Notes: generated by a model from the letters alone, not told the origin. A DNA stretch of 64,000 nucleotides from Bacillota bacterium (GCA_023386315.1 JAEWJZ010000011.1:1-64000); one strand, 5' to 3'; shown: positions 1 through 9,373, counted from the stretch's first letter. A program made the numbers and translations.

Positions 1-185
1 AGGCTAGTCTGTATGGTAGTATGAACATAATTTTGATATTTTTATTTTGGTTATATTGCATATACTATATAATTTTTGTTGGAGCTCAATTAAATGCAAT
101 GGTATATAATAAGAGAACAACAGGAACATTCAATGGGGTATTACACGAAAATAGAAATGAAATAAATTTAATACAGAATAAATAA
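1..185 (+). CDS. YihY/BrkB family membrane protein, C-terminal end (partial)
   Basis: The frame is open from the left edge (first full codon at base 3) to a TAA at 183-185, so about 60 residues remain. It holds one hydrophobic segment with the order GSM-(hydrophobic)-WLY-(hydrophobic)-FVGAQLNA, then a polar tail. That layout, ending in G-A-x-L-N-A, matches the last transmembrane helix of YihY/BrkB (formerly ribonuclease BN) proteins. These are poorly characterised multi-pass membrane proteins. The N-terminal five helices lie outside the window. A terminator hairpin follows within 4 bases, so it is the last gene of its transcript. The assignment rests on one helix and its motif. Confidence 0.72.
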   Translation, partial: ASLYGSMNIILIFLFWLYCIYYIIFVGAQLNAMVYNKRTTGTFNGVLHENRNEINLIQNK

Positions 186-188
186 ACT

Positions 189-216
189 AAAAAAGCAAGG
201 GAAACCTTGCTTTTTT
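189..216 (+). terminator. Rho-independent terminator after the YihY-like gene
   Basis: The arms 189-200 and 205-216 are perfectly complementary (AAAAAAGCAAGG / CCTTGCTTTTTT) around a GAAA tetraloop and end in six T. The site begins 3 bases after the stop codon. Confidence 0.92.
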
Positions 217-297
217 ACTCGTTATATTATTTGAAATATAACAGTTATGGAGTTATCTTATGATAAGTCTTAAAAAAAATATCCAGCTTTGCTGAAG

Positions 298-370
298 TAC
301 ACCATCAGGGACTCGAACCCTGGACAAATAGATTAAGAGTCTACTGCTCTACCAACTGAGCTAAAGGCGC
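298..370 (-). tRNA. tRNA-Lys (anticodon CTT)
   Basis: The minus strand folds as a cloverleaf. The D arm contains AGCTCAGTTGGTAGAGC, the anticodon loop is CTCTTAA (anticodon CTT, codon AAG), and the T arm is CAGGG-TTCGAGT-CCCTG. The acceptor stem pairs GCGCCTT with ATGGTGT through two G-U pairs and one T-T mismatch, and the discriminator is A. No CCA is encoded. A consensus promoter lies about 50 bases upstream. Confidence 0.93.
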
Positions 371-416
371 TTGTCTTTCGTTTTTTCGGTGTGCTCTCGT
401 CTCAAGCACGTGTGTA

Positions 417-445
417 ATTATATAACCGTATCCAACAAAAGTCAA
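417..445 (-). promoter_or_regulatory. Promoter of tRNA-Lys
   Basis: On the minus strand TTGACT (445-440) and a perfect TATAAT (422-417) are separated by exactly 17 bases. Transcription would start near 410, about 40 bases before the mature tRNA 5' end at 370. Confidence 0.85.
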
Positions 446-675
446 CACCTTTTTTACAAAATATTTACAACTTTTTCGAATTTATTTATTATTCGTATTT
501 TTTTTTATATTTCCTCCCAGTGTTTTGTTCACTTCTACAAAAGATTTATTCCATGAAAGCATTTTTTTATTCAGCTCTGTTTTATCGCTGGTCGCCTGCA
601 AAAGCTTATTTGTTACCTTATCTTTCATTCCCACGGCACGCTCACCTGCCTCACCTTTTGGTTTATTATATGCAA
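446..675. other. Non-coding gap between the tRNA-Lys promoter and the trmB terminator
   Basis: This AT-rich stretch shows no ribosome-site-supported reading frame on either strand. The short open frames across it have phenylalanine/tyrosine-rich, low-complexity translations typical of AT-rich non-coding DNA. No RNA fold was recognised. Confidence 0.6.
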
Positions 676-709
676 AACCGGCCTCCAGGTTATAAAAAGG
701 AGACCGGTT
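676..709 (-). terminator. Terminator of trmB
   Basis: Arms 676-686 and 699-709 form an 11-bp hairpin. On the minus strand the single imperfect position is a G-U pair. A short T run follows on the minus strand. It lies 18 bases after the trmB stop. Confidence 0.8.
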
Positions 710-726
710 AATTATTATTTTATATA

Positions 727-1362
727 TTAACGGGAGGCAACCAGTTTATAAATAGGATTCCCCTTGGAGGAAAATTTCTCTTCATACTCTGTCATTACAT
801 TTCCGGCACCCATCTCACTGTGATGCAAATCATATGTGAAGTCCACAATTTTCCAGCCCGCTCTTGGAATGGCTTCCAGAGAATATTCAAACAATCCCCT
901 GTTATCTGTCTTAAATTCTACAACTCCGTCCGGTCTTAAAATCTGATTATATACCGCCATAAAATCTTCAGACGTAAGCCTGCGTTTTTCATGCCGGTCC
1001 TTAGGCCAGGGATCTGAAAAATTAAGATAAATCTTTTCAACCTCTCCCGGAGCATAAATTTCAGCCAGATTCTTGGCATCTACACACATGAAGTAAATAT
1101 TGTCCAGCTCCAGTTCTGCTCGTTTCTGCAATCCCCGCAGCAAGACACTGGGATACCGCTCAATGCCGACATAATTAATTTCCGGATGAAGCGCGGCCAG
1201 TTCCATGATGAAGCGGCCCTTTCCCATGCCGATTTCTATTTCTATTGGGTTTTCATTTCCAAATACTTCCTTCCAGCATCCTTTTTTCCCGGTTGGATTC
1301 TGAATTACATAAGGACTCGTGGCGATTTCCTCTTCCGATCCGGGGATGTGACGTAGCCTCAT
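727..1362 (-). CDS. trmB: tRNA (guanine-N7-)-methyltransferase TrmB
   Basis: TrmB transfers a methyl group from S-adenosylmethionine to N7 of G46 in tRNA variable loops. Visible motifs are the SAM-binding EIEIGMGKGRF (about residues 41-51), the acidic strand GIERY, the family signature NFSDPWPKDRH, and the C-terminal TEYEEKF that contributes to tRNA/SAM binding. The length of 211 residues is normal. The chosen ATG at 1362 has GGAGG nine bases upstream; an in-frame ATG 24 bases earlier has none. The gene is monocistronic, with its own terminator and tRNA-Lys just downstream on the same strand. Confidence 0.95.
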   Translation of the reverse strand: MRLRHIPGSEEEIATSPYVIQNPTGKKGCWKEVFGNENPIEIEIGMGKGRFIMELAALHPEINYVGIERYPSVLLRGLQKRAELELDNIYFMCVDAKNLAEIYAPGEVEKIYLNFSDPWPKDRHEKRRLTSEDFMAVYNQILRPDGVVEFKTDNRGLFEYSLEAIPRAGWKIVDFTYDLHHSEMGAGNVMTEYEEKFSSKGNPIYKLVASR

Positions 1363-1615
1363 ATCTTTATTCCTCCAATTAATCATCTTTCCAATTCACA
1401 GCCTTTATGGGCGTATGGCAGATAGATTGTATCATACAGGATATAAAATGTGCAAGTTCATGTAAGGAAATCCCTGTATTTATATAAGCTCCCCGTATAT
1501 TATTTAATTTTCTCTTACAAATTGAAAATCAATAAAATAACAGGTGCGCAATTTATTATAATCTAGTATAATGTCTGTATATTAGGATATAACCGTTTTG
1601 CAAAGGAGGAAATAC

Positions 1616-2701
1616 ATGGGAACTACAGATAACAGTCTCTGGATCAAAATCCAGCAGGGTTTGAGGGAAACCGAGGCGCTCATGAACCAGAAGCAGTACA
1701 ATATGGTCATGATCAAAGCCCGCCAGACTCTGGAATATATGATTCATTTTCTTGCCGAAAAGGCTTTGATTGTGGAAACCGATCTGGCTGACAGCATTGA
1801 TCAGTTATATGAAGGACGATTTATTTCCCAGGCTGTCAAAGACCACTACCATCGAATTCGGGTTCTTGGCAATAAAGCAGTACATGAAGGCAATGACAGC
1901 CCCTACGATGCTTCTGAAGCCTGCAAACTGCTTGCTGCTGAAGTCACTGCCTTTACAAACGCATTTCACAGGAGCCGTCAGGATGGACAGGCACAGAGAC
2001 CGCGCACCGCAGGAGTACAGGCCGCTCCCATAGCATCCAGAGCAGCATCGCATAGAGCCGCTGCAACAGCAGACGAGCCAAGAAGGACAGGAACACCTCA
2101 AAGAGCCGCTTCAGGATCTTCCCGTAGAACCGTTCAGAGTTCCGGTTCAAGGTCTGCCCAAAGACCTGCCCAGAGCTCAGGCCCAAGGAACGACAGGCGT
2201 CCGGCTCCCCAAAACAGAAGCAGGCGTCGCAACAAAAAAAAGAATTCTGATTTATCTGGATTATTAAAGCCGCTTCTTATATTTCTGCTTCTTTTTGTTA
2301 TCGTGCTGATTATTGTAAAGCTGATACCAGGAAAAGATAAAAAGAATGAAACCCTGCCTACAGAGATTTCAACTGAGATCACTTCAGAGGCAGTCTCTAC
2401 CACTGCAGAAGCTGTCACAGAGCCTACCGAAACAGAAACAGAACCACCTAAAGTTTATACAACCAAAAGCAAACTTAATGTACGGTCCAAGCCCGCCTCC
2501 GACAGCACAAAACTTGGAAGTCTGGCTTCCGGTACTGTTGTGGAGTATGTGGAAACCTATGATGATAAATGGACGGTTATCATGTTTGAAGGCAAACAGG
2601 CCTATGTGGCAACTGAATTTTTAACCGTTACAGAAGGAACAGACGAATCACAGTCAGAATCAGAATCAGCTTCAGAAAGCACAAAAGCCGCCGGTCAATA
2701 A
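1616..2701 (+). CDS. Membrane protein with N-terminal helical (DUF4145/HEPN-like) domain and external SH3b domain
   Basis: The protein has 361 residues. Residues 1-115 are helical with HEPN/DUF4145-like features, including ARQTLEYMIHFL and an R-x(n)-G-N-K-A-V-H-E segment. Residues 120-205 are a very basic Ala/Arg/Ser/Pro-rich linker. A single transmembrane helix follows (about 212-233), then a Thr/Glu-rich spacer and an SH3b domain (about 280-340, with KLNVRSKPASDSTKLG and GxxAYVATEFL). A Ser/Glu tail ends it. This order implies a cytoplasmic N-terminus and an SH3b domain at the cell wall. AAAGGAGG five bases before the ATG fixes the start. It is a single gene with its own terminator. A role linking intracellular state to the wall is only inference. 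Confidence 0.75.
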   Translation: MGTTDNSLWIKIQQGLRETEALMNQKQYNMVMIKARQTLEYMIHFLAEKALIVETDLADSIDQLYEGRFISQAVKDHYHRIRVLGNKAVHEGNDSPYDASEACKLLAAEVTAFTNAFHRSRQDGQAQRPRTAGVQAAPIASRAASHRAAATADEPRRTGTPQRAASGSSRRTVQSSGSRSAQRPAQSSGPRNDRRPAPQNRSRRRNKKKNSDLSGLLKPLLIFLLLFVIVLIIVKLIPGKDKKNETLPTEISTEITSEAVSTTAEAVTEPTETETEPPKVYTTKSKLNVRSKPASDSTKLGSLASGTVVEYVETYDDKWTVIMFEGKQAYVATEFLTVTEGTDESQSESESASESTKAAGQ

Positions 2702-2708
2702 TATTATC

Positions 2709-2754
2709 AAGCGAAGAATCAGAAGTGAGACACTTTTGGTCTTCGCTTTTTTTG
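2709..2754 (+). terminator. Terminator after the SH3b membrane protein gene
   Basis: Arms AAGCGAAGA (2709-2717) and TCTTCGCTT (2740-2748) pair perfectly and run into seven T (2747-2753). Confidence 0.85.
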
Positions 2755-2921
2755 TTAACAATGCATAAGCAAAGTGCCATCGGTATACCTTATATTTATG
2801 TTGAAATTAAGTCAACAATTAGATTATTTCTAAAATACTATGGAAATTTTTTTAAATTGTAGTATTATTATTAATTAGAACCTTTTTATTTAGTTCACTA
2901 TTCACAAAAGGAGGGCAAAAA

Positions 2922-3233
2922 ATGGATGCTGTGATTGATAAAATATCTGAGATCGAATCAGCTGCCACTTCCATCATGGAACATGCCAATGAACAGAAAA
3001 AGGCGTTTGCAAAAGAAATGGAAGAACGCACTGCTGCATTTGATGCCCAGTTGGAAAATGAAACAGAAAAAGAAATAGAAAAGCTGAAAGCAGGTATGGA
3101 AATTAAAATGAACCAGCGCTTAAAGAAGCAGCAGGATGAATTGCAGAAAATTTTAGTGGCGATGGAGAAAAACTTTGAAGCCCATCATACCCTATATGCA
3201 AAGGAACTATTCAACAACATGATAAAGGGGTGA
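2922..3233 (+). CDS. V-type ATPase peripheral-stalk subunit G/H-like
   Basis: This 103-residue protein is almost entirely charged alpha-helix (Glu/Lys/Gln-rich heptads, no Pro or Gly between about residues 15 and 85), as expected of the G/H (NtpF/AhaH) subunit that pairs with subunit E to form the peripheral stalk. It is the first gene of the V-ATPase operon, and the ATG follows GGAGGGCAAAAA. The product lacks catalytic motifs, so the call rests on length, coiled-coil character and position 4 bases before subunit C. Confidence 0.82.
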   Translation: MDAVIDKISEIESAATSIMEHANEQKKAFAKEMEERTAAFDAQLENETEKEIEKLKAGMEIKMNQRLKKQQDELQKILVAMEKNFEAHHTLYAKELFNNMIKG

Positions 3234-3237
3234 TTAA

Positions 3238-4284
3238 ATGGGAAATCTGTTATCCTACAGCGGTTTGACAACCAAGGTACGGGCGATGGAAAGCCACCTG
3301 ATCACAGACAGCCAGTTCCGCGATATGGCAGCTCTTGAAACAGTATCCGATGCAGTGGAATATTTAAGGCATTTAAAAGCCTATGAGGGCCTGTTTTCTG
3401 ATCTGGACAACGAAAAACTTCACCGGGGCGCCATTGAACAGCGGCTTATCCTGTCCCTGTATCAGGATTTTGCAAAGCTTTACCGTTTTTCCAACTTAAC
3501 ACAGCGTAAATTCCTTGACTTGTATTTTATGCACTTTGAAATCGATATCCTGAAAAAATGTTTCCGTAATGCGATGGGACAGAACCGGCTGGATATCGAT
3601 CTTTCTGTATTCAGGGACTTTTTTTCCAGGCACTCCTCACTGGATTTAATAAAGCTATCCTCTTCCTCCGATTTACATGAATTTATAGTAAATCTGGAAG
3701 GCTCCATCTATTATGATCTGCTGGCGCATTTAGAAGAGGGATCCGAAACGACCCTGTTTGATTATGAAGTACATTTAGATCTTCTCTATTTTAAAACAAT
3801 CTGGAAAGTAATGAGTAAATATTTAAACAGGAAATCACAGGATCTTTTGATCCAGTGTTTTGGCAGCAAACTGGACTTACTCAATATTCAGTGGATTTAT
3901 CGTTCCCTTAAATATTACCATTTGAAATCTGCTGATATTTATGCACTGCTTATTCCTTTCCATTATCATTTAAAAAAGGATCAGACTGCGAAGATGGTTG
4001 AATCCGGGACTGTGGATGAATTTTTTTCCGTTTTAAAAACTACCTATTATGGTCAGAAGGCTGATATGGATATAAGGGAGAAGCCGGACTTAGAACAGCT
4101 TACCAGTGAAGTTCTCGATAAAATATACCGTTCCACAAGCAGGCAGAATCCTTATTCCATCGCAACATTAAATTCCTATCTTTATTTAAAGGAGGAGGAA
4201 ATTCAAAAAATAATTACACTCATAGAGAGTATCCGGTATCAGCTGAAACCGGATGAAATTATCTCCTATGTAGTAAAACAGTAA
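3238..4284 (+). CDS. ntpC: V-type ATPase subunit C (central-stalk socket subunit d)
   Basis: This 348-residue, mostly helical soluble protein starts with the family-typical M-G-x-L-L-S-Y-S-G-L-T-T-K-V-R-A-M-E segment. Subunit C (eukaryotic d / Thermus C) couples the DF shaft to the membrane proteolipid ring. Its ATG lies 4 bases after the preceding stop, with AAAGGGG upstream. Length and position between the G-like and I subunits agree with other clostridial V-ATPase operons. Confidence 0.93.
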   Translation: MGNLLSYSGLTTKVRAMESHLITDSQFRDMAALETVSDAVEYLRHLKAYEGLFSDLDNEKLHRGAIEQRLILSLYQDFAKLYRFSNLTQRKFLDLYFMHFEIDILKKCFRNAMGQNRLDIDLSVFRDFFSRHSSLDLIKLSSSSDLHEFIVNLEGSIYYDLLAHLEEGSETTLFDYEVHLDLLYFKTIWKVMSKYLNRKSQDLLIQCFGSKLDLLNIQWIYRSLKYYHLKSADIYALLIPFHYHLKKDQTAKMVESGTVDEFFSVLKTTYYGQKADMDIREKPDLEQLTSEVLDKIYRSTSRQNPYSIATLNSYLYLKEEEIQKIITLIESIRYQLKPDEIISYVVKQ

Positions 4285-4301
4285 AGGGGGTTGCTTTTCC
4301 T

Positions 4302-6230
4302 GTGATTGAAAAAATGAAATTTTTAAGTATCACCGGACCGAAAGAGGATATAGACCGGGTCATTGATACCTACTTGTCCAAATATGAAATTCATTTGGAA
4401 AATGCGTTGTCCGAATTAAAAACGGTTAAGGACTTAAGACCTTATATCGAGTCCAATCCGTATAAGGATACGTTTCAGCGTGCCCAGGAGCTGAGCAGAC
4501 TTCTTCCTGATAACAGCAGTGATTTTAACGTAAAAGATATAGCGGTTGAAGAAGCAGCAAAAATCATTGAGGAAATCGGATCCCAGGTGGCAGAAATTAC
4601 TGCCTCCCAGTCAGCTATTGCGGAAAAAATTAATGCCTTAAACCAATCTCTGGAAAAAATCATTCCGTTTACGGGACTGAATTACGATTTGAGTTCCATA
4701 TTGCATTTTAAGTACATTAAATTCCGTTTCGGGCGCATTTTACATGAATACTATAACAAATTTGAAAGCTACGTTTATGACACCATAGACACGGTCCTTT
4801 ATAAATGCCGGGAGGATTCGGAATACGTCTGGCTGGTTTACTTTGTTCCGGATACAGTATCAAACCAGATTGATGCCATTTACTCGTCCATGCATTTTGA
4901 ACGTTTTTTTGTACCTGATGAATATAAGGGTACACCTTCCGATGCCATTCATTCCCTGCAGGATAAAATAAAGGTCCTTGAGACGGAAGAGACTGCCATC
5001 AAAAAGAAATTATCGCAGATACTGGAAACGCGGCGGGGTGAACTTTTATCTGCCTTTCACAGGCTGGAAACCTTCTCCACCAATTTTAATGTGAGAAAGC
5101 TTGCCGCGTGTACCAAACAGAATATCAATACCTTTTATATTCTCTGCGGCTGGATGAGCTGCCGGGATGCCAAAGCGTTTCAGAAAGAGATCTCCGATGA
5201 CAAAAAGACCTTCTGCATTGTGGAAGATGACCACAGTAATATTATGAGCAAGCCTCCTACCAAGCTGATGAATCCAAGGCTGTTTCAGCCATTTGAACTG
5301 TTTATAAAGATGTACGGTCTGCCGGCCTATAACGAGATTGACCCCACTATTCTCATCGGAATTACTTATTCATTCCTGTTTGGATTCATGTTCGGGGATG
5401 TTGGGCAGGGACTTTGCCTCCTCTTTGGCGGATTTCTTCTTTTTCGTCTGAAAAAAGCCAGTTTGGCAGCCATCATTTCCTGCTGCGGATTCTTTTCCAC
5501 CATATTCGGATTCCTCTTTGGAAGCGTCTTCGGATTTGAGGATGTGATACACCCCGTATGGCTGCGGCCGATGGAACATATGACGAACCTGCCATTTATA
5601 GGCAAGCTGAATACCGTATTTATTGCGGCGATCTGCATTGGTATGGGAATCATACTTCTTACAATGATCCTGAATATTATTAACAGTGTCAGGTCACACG
5701 ATCCGGAACGAACGTTTTTTGATACCAACGGTGCAGCCGGACTTGTCTTTTATGCAAGCCTTGTCCTTACCATTGTTCTTTATATGACAGGCAACCCCAT
5801 TCCGGCATCCGCAATTTTATTTTTGATGTTCGGTCTTCCGCTTCTCGTGATATTCTTTAAAGAACCGCTTACTGCCCTGCTGGAAAAGAAAGCGGCGGGA
5901 ATGTCAGAAGGAAAAGGCATGTTTGTAATACAGGGATTTTTCGAACTCTTTGAAGTTCTCCTAAGCTATTTTTCCAATACACTGTCCTTTGTCAGAGTTG
6001 GCGCTTTTGCAATCAGCCATGCAGCCATGATGGGTGTGGTATTAATGCTTTCCGGCGCAGAAGCTGGAAACCCCAACTGGATTGGTGTGATCTTAGGCAA
6101 CTTATTTGTCTGCGGTATGGAGGGACTGATCGTGGGAATTCAGGTCCTTCGTCTGGAATATTATGAATTATTCAGCCGTTTCTACCGTGGAACCGGCCGT
6201 GCATTTAAACCTTACGGAAAGAAAAATTAA
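4302..6230 (+). CDS. ntpI: V-type ATPase subunit I (membrane subunit a)
   Basis: The 642-residue product has a soluble, partly coiled N-terminal half (1-345) and a membrane half with about seven to eight spans. It forms the ion half-channels against the proteolipid ring and anchors the peripheral stalks. The essential arginine is visible in SNTLSFVRVGAFAISHA (R565), and FGDVGQG at the start of the membrane half is also diagnostic. The start is GTG at 4302 (AAAGGGGG about 12 bases upstream); an ATG four codons later is an alternative. Confidence 0.95.
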   Translation: MIEKMKFLSITGPKEDIDRVIDTYLSKYEIHLENALSELKTVKDLRPYIESNPYKDTFQRAQELSRLLPDNSSDFNVKDIAVEEAAKIIEEIGSQVAEITASQSAIAEKINALNQSLEKIIPFTGLNYDLSSILHFKYIKFRFGRILHEYYNKFESYVYDTIDTVLYKCREDSEYVWLVYFVPDTVSNQIDAIYSSMHFERFFVPDEYKGTPSDAIHSLQDKIKVLETEETAIKKKLSQILETRRGELLSAFHRLETFSTNFNVRKLAACTKQNINTFYILCGWMSCRDAKAFQKEISDDKKTFCIVEDDHSNIMSKPPTKLMNPRLFQPFELFIKMYGLPAYNEIDPTILIGITYSFLFGFMFGDVGQGLCLLFGGFLLFRLKKASLAAIISCCGFFSTIFGFLFGSVFGFEDVIHPVWLRPMEHMTNLPFIGKLNTVFIAAICIGMGIILLTMILNIINSVRSHDPERTFFDTNGAAGLVFYASLVLTIVLYMTGNPIPASAILFLMFGLPLLVIFFKEPLTALLEKKAAGMSEGKGMFVIQGFFELFEVLLSYFSNTLSFVRVGAFAISHAAMMGVVLMLSGAEAGNPNWIGVILGNLFVCGMEGLIVGIQVLRLEYYELFSRFYRGTGRAFKPYGKKN

Positions 6231-6251
6231 TCATTTCAGGAGGAAACCAAT

Positions 6252-6683
6252 ATGTCAACATTAGTAAAAATTACATTAGCAGCTGCATTACTATTAAGCA
6301 TCGCAGTCCCGTTCGGAGCGTTTGCCATGGGTGAGAAATCAAAAGGGCGTTACAAGAAAGCGCTTGGAATAAACATGCTCCTTTTCCTTGGTACAATAGC
6401 TGTTTCCGGTATTTTCCTCTTTAACGGACAGGCGGAAGCTGCAGAAGCCGCTTCAAATACTGCCACAGGCGTAGCCGGCATGGGGTATCTGGCAGCCGCT
6501 CTTTCTACCGGTCTTGCCTGTATCGGCGGCGGAATCGCCGTTTCCGCAGCAGCAAGCGCAGCTCTGGGTGCTATCAGCGAAGATAGCTCCATACTCGGTA
6601 AATCATTAATCTTCGTAGGTCTTGCCGAAGGTGTCTGTCTCTATGGCCTGATCATATCCTTTATGATCCTGGGTAAATTATAA
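6252..6683 (+). CDS. ntpK: V-type ATPase proteolipid subunit K (c-ring)
   Basis: The 143-residue product has four hydrophobic segments (about 5-26, 40-59, 77-103, 117-141). The second hairpin is a canonical c-type unit with a Gly/Ala-rich helix (GLACIGGGIAVSAA), a polar loop (GAISEDSS) and an ion-binding glutamate, E126, in GLAEGVCLYGL. The first hairpin has no acidic residue, so there is one ion site per protomer. The Gln and the Thr/Ser that complete sodium sites in Enterococcus hirae and Ilyobacter rings are replaced by Val and Gly, which points to proton use; this is inference. AGGAGG precedes the ATG. Confidence 0.94.
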   Translation: MSTLVKITLAAALLLSIAVPFGAFAMGEKSKGRYKKALGINMLLFLGTIAVSGIFLFNGQAEAAEAASNTATGVAGMGYLAAALSTGLACIGGGIAVSAAASAALGAISEDSSILGKSLIFVGLAEGVCLYGLIISFMILGKL

Positions 6684-6686
6684 TTT

Positions 6687-6995
6687 ATGAAAATGTATCT
6701 GATCAGCGACAACGTAGATACCTGGACAGGAATGAGACTGGCTGGTGTGGAAGGCGCTGTCGTTCATGAAAAAGCAGAATTGAAGAGCCAGCTTGATAAG
6801 GTTCTGGCCGATAAAGAGATCGGGGTCGTTCTCTTGACGGAAAAATTCGGGAAAGAATTTCCGGACATCATCAATGATGTGAAATTAAACCGCAAGCTGC
6901 CGTTAATCATTGAAATTCCTGACCGCCACGGTACCGGCCGCAAGCCCAACTTTATCACGGACTATGTCAACGAAGCAATCGGATTAAAACTATAA
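6687..6995 (+). CDS. ntpG: V-type ATPase subunit F (central stalk)
   Basis: The 102-residue alpha/beta protein begins with MKMYLISDNVDTWTGMRLAG, the usual opening of V-ATPase subunit F (NtpG in E. hirae nomenclature), and contains VGVVLLTEKF-like and LPLIIEIPD strands. Subunit F binds subunit D in the rotor shaft. The ATG begins 3 bases after the proteolipid stop with no good ribosome site of its own, so it is probably translationally coupled to ntpK. Confidence 0.93.
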   Translation: MKMYLISDNVDTWTGMRLAGVEGAVVHEKAELKSQLDKVLADKEIGVVLLTEKFGKEFPDIINDVKLNRKLPLIIEIPDRHGTGRKPNFITDYVNEAIGLKL

Positions 6996-7011
6996 GAAAG
7001 AGGTGGTCATC

Positions 7012-7614
7012 TTGACAACTGAGGAAAAATTGCAGCACTTCCTTGAGTTTTGTATGGAAGATGCCAGATCCCGCAGTGCAAAGATGCTTGATGAATATAC
7101 TGCTGCCTTAGAGCAGACCTTTTCTGAACATCAGGAGGATGCAAAACGCAGAGCAAAACAGCAGGTGGCATCAGAAAGCGAGCAGATTGAAAGAGAGATT
7201 AACAAACGGCTCTCCTTAGAACAGATCGGCACAAAACGTGAATTTGGAAAAAAGCAGGATGAGTTAAAAGAAAAACTGTTTCTCGAATTAAAAGAAATGG
7301 TGAAAAATTTCATGGATACTCCCCAGTATACGGAACTTCTTCAGAAGGAAATCAAAGAAGCAAAAGAACTGGCCGGAAAAGAATTTATCACCATCTATAT
7401 TGACCCTGCTGACGAGGAAAAGATCCGGAGCCTATCATTACCGGAAAGTGCCGATATCCGGGTCAGTGAGTATTCATTTATGGGGGGAACCAGAGCTGTC
7501 ATTCCCTCCAGACACATTTTAATCGATAATTCCTTCCAGACCAAGCTGGCGGAAGCAAAACGGGATTTCCGGTTCAATATTAAAGATTTGATGGGAGGTA
7601 CGGCAAATGACTAA
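7012..7614 (+). CDS. ntpE: V-type ATPase subunit E (peripheral stalk)
   Basis: The product has 200 residues. Its N-terminal half (1-105) is a long charged helix and its C-terminal half is a small alpha/beta head that binds the catalytic hexamer. With the G-like subunit it forms the peripheral stalk. The start chosen is TTG at 7012, five bases after AGAGGTGG, giving MTTEEKLQHF. A GTG three codons upstream lies inside the ribosome site and is unlikely. The 3' end overlaps the next gene by 8 bases, implying coupled translation. Confidence 0.9.
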   Translation: MTTEEKLQHFLEFCMEDARSRSAKMLDEYTAALEQTFSEHQEDAKRRAKQQVASESEQIEREINKRLSLEQIGTKREFGKKQDELKEKLFLELKEMVKNFMDTPQYTELLQKEIKEAKELAGKEFITIYIDPADEEKIRSLSLPESADIRVSEYSFMGGTRAVIPSRHILIDNSFQTKLAEAKRDFRFNIKDLMGGTAND

Positions 7615-9373
7615 TACAGGCACCATTTCCGGCATCAACGGCCCTGTCATCTATTTAAAGGGCGATCCCGGATTCAGAATGAATGAAATGGTCCATGTGG
7701 GAGAAGATCATTTAGTCGGCGAGGTCATCGGACTTACAGACCGACGCACCATCGTTCAGGTATATGAGGAAACCAGCGGCATAAAACCAGGGGAAACGGT
7801 GACTTCCACAGGTTTTCCTGTTTCCGTTACTCTGGCTCCAGGAATTCTTAACAATATTTTTGACGGTATTGAGCGTCCCTTAAGTGAGATTGCGAAAACA
7901 GGAGGAGCTTATATTGACCGGGGAATACACGTAGATTCCCTTGATACAAAAAAACTCTGGCAGACTCATATTACAGTGAAAAAAGGTGACCGGCTGCTTC
8001 CCGGTGCAATTATTGCAGAAGTGCCGGAGACACCCGCCATCATTCACAAGGTTATGATCCCTCCTGATGTGGAAGGAACCGTTCTTGACGTAGTGGAAGA
8101 CGGTGCTTATACCATATCCGATCCGATTATTACACTGAAGCTGGCCGATGGAACAGAAAAACAGCTGACCATGACGCAGAAGTGGCCGATCCGGGTTCCG
8201 AGACCCACATTAAAGCGGTATCCTGCAACCAAGCCACTTATCACCGGGCAGAGAATTATTGATACGCTATTCCCTCTTGCCAAGGGCGGAACTGCCTGTA
8301 TTCCGGGAGGTTTCGGTACTGGAAAAACCATGACCCAGCATCAGATTGCCAAATGGTCCGATGCCGATATCATTATCTACATCGGCTGCGGCGAGCGCGG
8401 CAATGAAATGACTCAGGTACTGGAAGAGTTTTCACAGTTAATTGACCCCCGTTCCGGCAATCCGTTAATGGACCGGACTACCCTGATTGCCAACACTTCC
8501 AATATGCCCGTGGCCGCCCGTGAGGCCAGTCTTTATTCCGGTCTTACTCTGGCAGAATACTACCGGGATATGGGATATCACGTTGCCATTATGGCAGATT
8601 CCACCTCACGCTGGGCAGAGGCCCTGAGAGAATTATCCGGCCGTCTGGAAGAAATGCCTGCAGAAGAGGGATTTCCTGCCTACTTAGCGTCACGTCTATC
8701 CGCGTTCTATGAGCGCGCAGGTATGATGCAGAATATTAACGGAACAGAAGGCTCCGTTACCATCATTGGTGCGGTATCTCCTCAGGGAGGTGACTTCTCC
8801 GAGCCGGTAACACAGAACACCAAGCGTTTTGTCCGCTGCTTCTGGGGTCTTGACAGAAACCTTGCCAATGAGCGGCATTTCCCTGCCATTCACTGGCTCA
8901 GCAGTTACTCCGAATATTTAACGGATCTGGCTCCCTGGTATCTGGAAAAGGTAGATAAAAAGTTTGTGGATTACAGAAACCGCATGGTATTTATCCTGAC
9001 CCAGGAGAGCAGTCTGATGGAGATAGTCAAGCTGATTGGCGGAGATATGCTTCCTGATGACCAGAAGCTGATTTTAGAGATCGCAAAGGTCATCCGAATT
9101 GGATTCTTACAGCAGAATGCCTTTCATAAAGAGGACACCTGCGTTCCTATGGATAAGCAGTTTAAAATGATGGACTTAATCCTTTACCTGTACAAAAAGT
9201 CCCGCTCACTGGTTTCAATGGGAATGCCCATGTCCGTCTTAAAGGAAGATCCTGTCTTTGATAAGATCATATCTCTGAAATATGATGTGCCCAACGACAG
9301 GCTGGATATGTTTGATGATTATAAAAAACAGATTGATAAATTTTATGATTCTGTCATAGAACGAAACGCTTAG
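7607..9373 (+). CDS. ntpA: V-type ATPase catalytic subunit A
   Basis: This 588-residue ATP-hydrolysing/synthesising subunit has a P-loop GGFGTGKT at residues 234-241, GCGERGNEM carrying the catalytic glutamate region, and the PSFPAI-like segment [14 protein letters not shown] typical of A subunits. The non-homologous insertion that distinguishes A from F-type beta subunits lies before the P-loop. Three copies alternate with subunit B in the hexamer. The ATG overlaps the 3' end of ntpE by 8 bases. Confidence 0.97.
   Translation: MTNTGTISGINGPVIYLKGDPGFRMNEMVHVGEDHLVGEVIGLTDRRTIVQVYEETSGIKPGETVTSTGFPVSVTLAPGILNNIFDGIERPLSEIAKTGGAYIDRGIHVDSLDTKKLWQTHITVKKGDRLLPGAIIAEVPETPAIIHKVMIPPDVEGTVLDVVEDGAYTISDPIITLKLADGTEKQLTMTQKWPIRVPRPTLKRYPATKPLITGQRIIDTLFPLAKGGTACIPGGFGTGKTMTQHQIAKWSDADIIIYIGCGERGNEMTQVLEEFSQLIDPRSGNPLMDRTTLIANTSNMPVAAREASLYSGLTLAEYYRDMGYHVAIMADSTSRWAEALRELSGRLEEMPAEEGFPAYLASRLSAFYERAGMMQNINGTEGSVTIIGAVSPQGGDFSEPVTQNTKRFVRCFWGLDRNLANERHFPAIHWLSSYSEYLTDLAPWYLEKVDKKFVDYRNRMVFILTQESSLMEIVKLIGGDMLPDDQKLILEIAKVIRIGFLQQNAFHKEDTCVPMDKQFKMMDLILYLYKKSRSLVSMGMPMSVLKEDPVFDKIISLKYDVPNDRLDMFDDYKKQIDKFYDSVIERNA

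Noticed and set aside
371..711. Two short plus-strand open frames (61 and 63 codons) beside tRNA-Lys
   Set aside because: There is no ribosome site, the composition is Phe/Tyr-rich AT-driven, and they overlap the tRNA promoter and the trmB terminator.
2756..2921. Promoter of the V-ATPase operon
   Set aside because: Several AT-rich hexamer pairs are possible but none has a convincing -35/-10 match with proper spacing, so no site was called.
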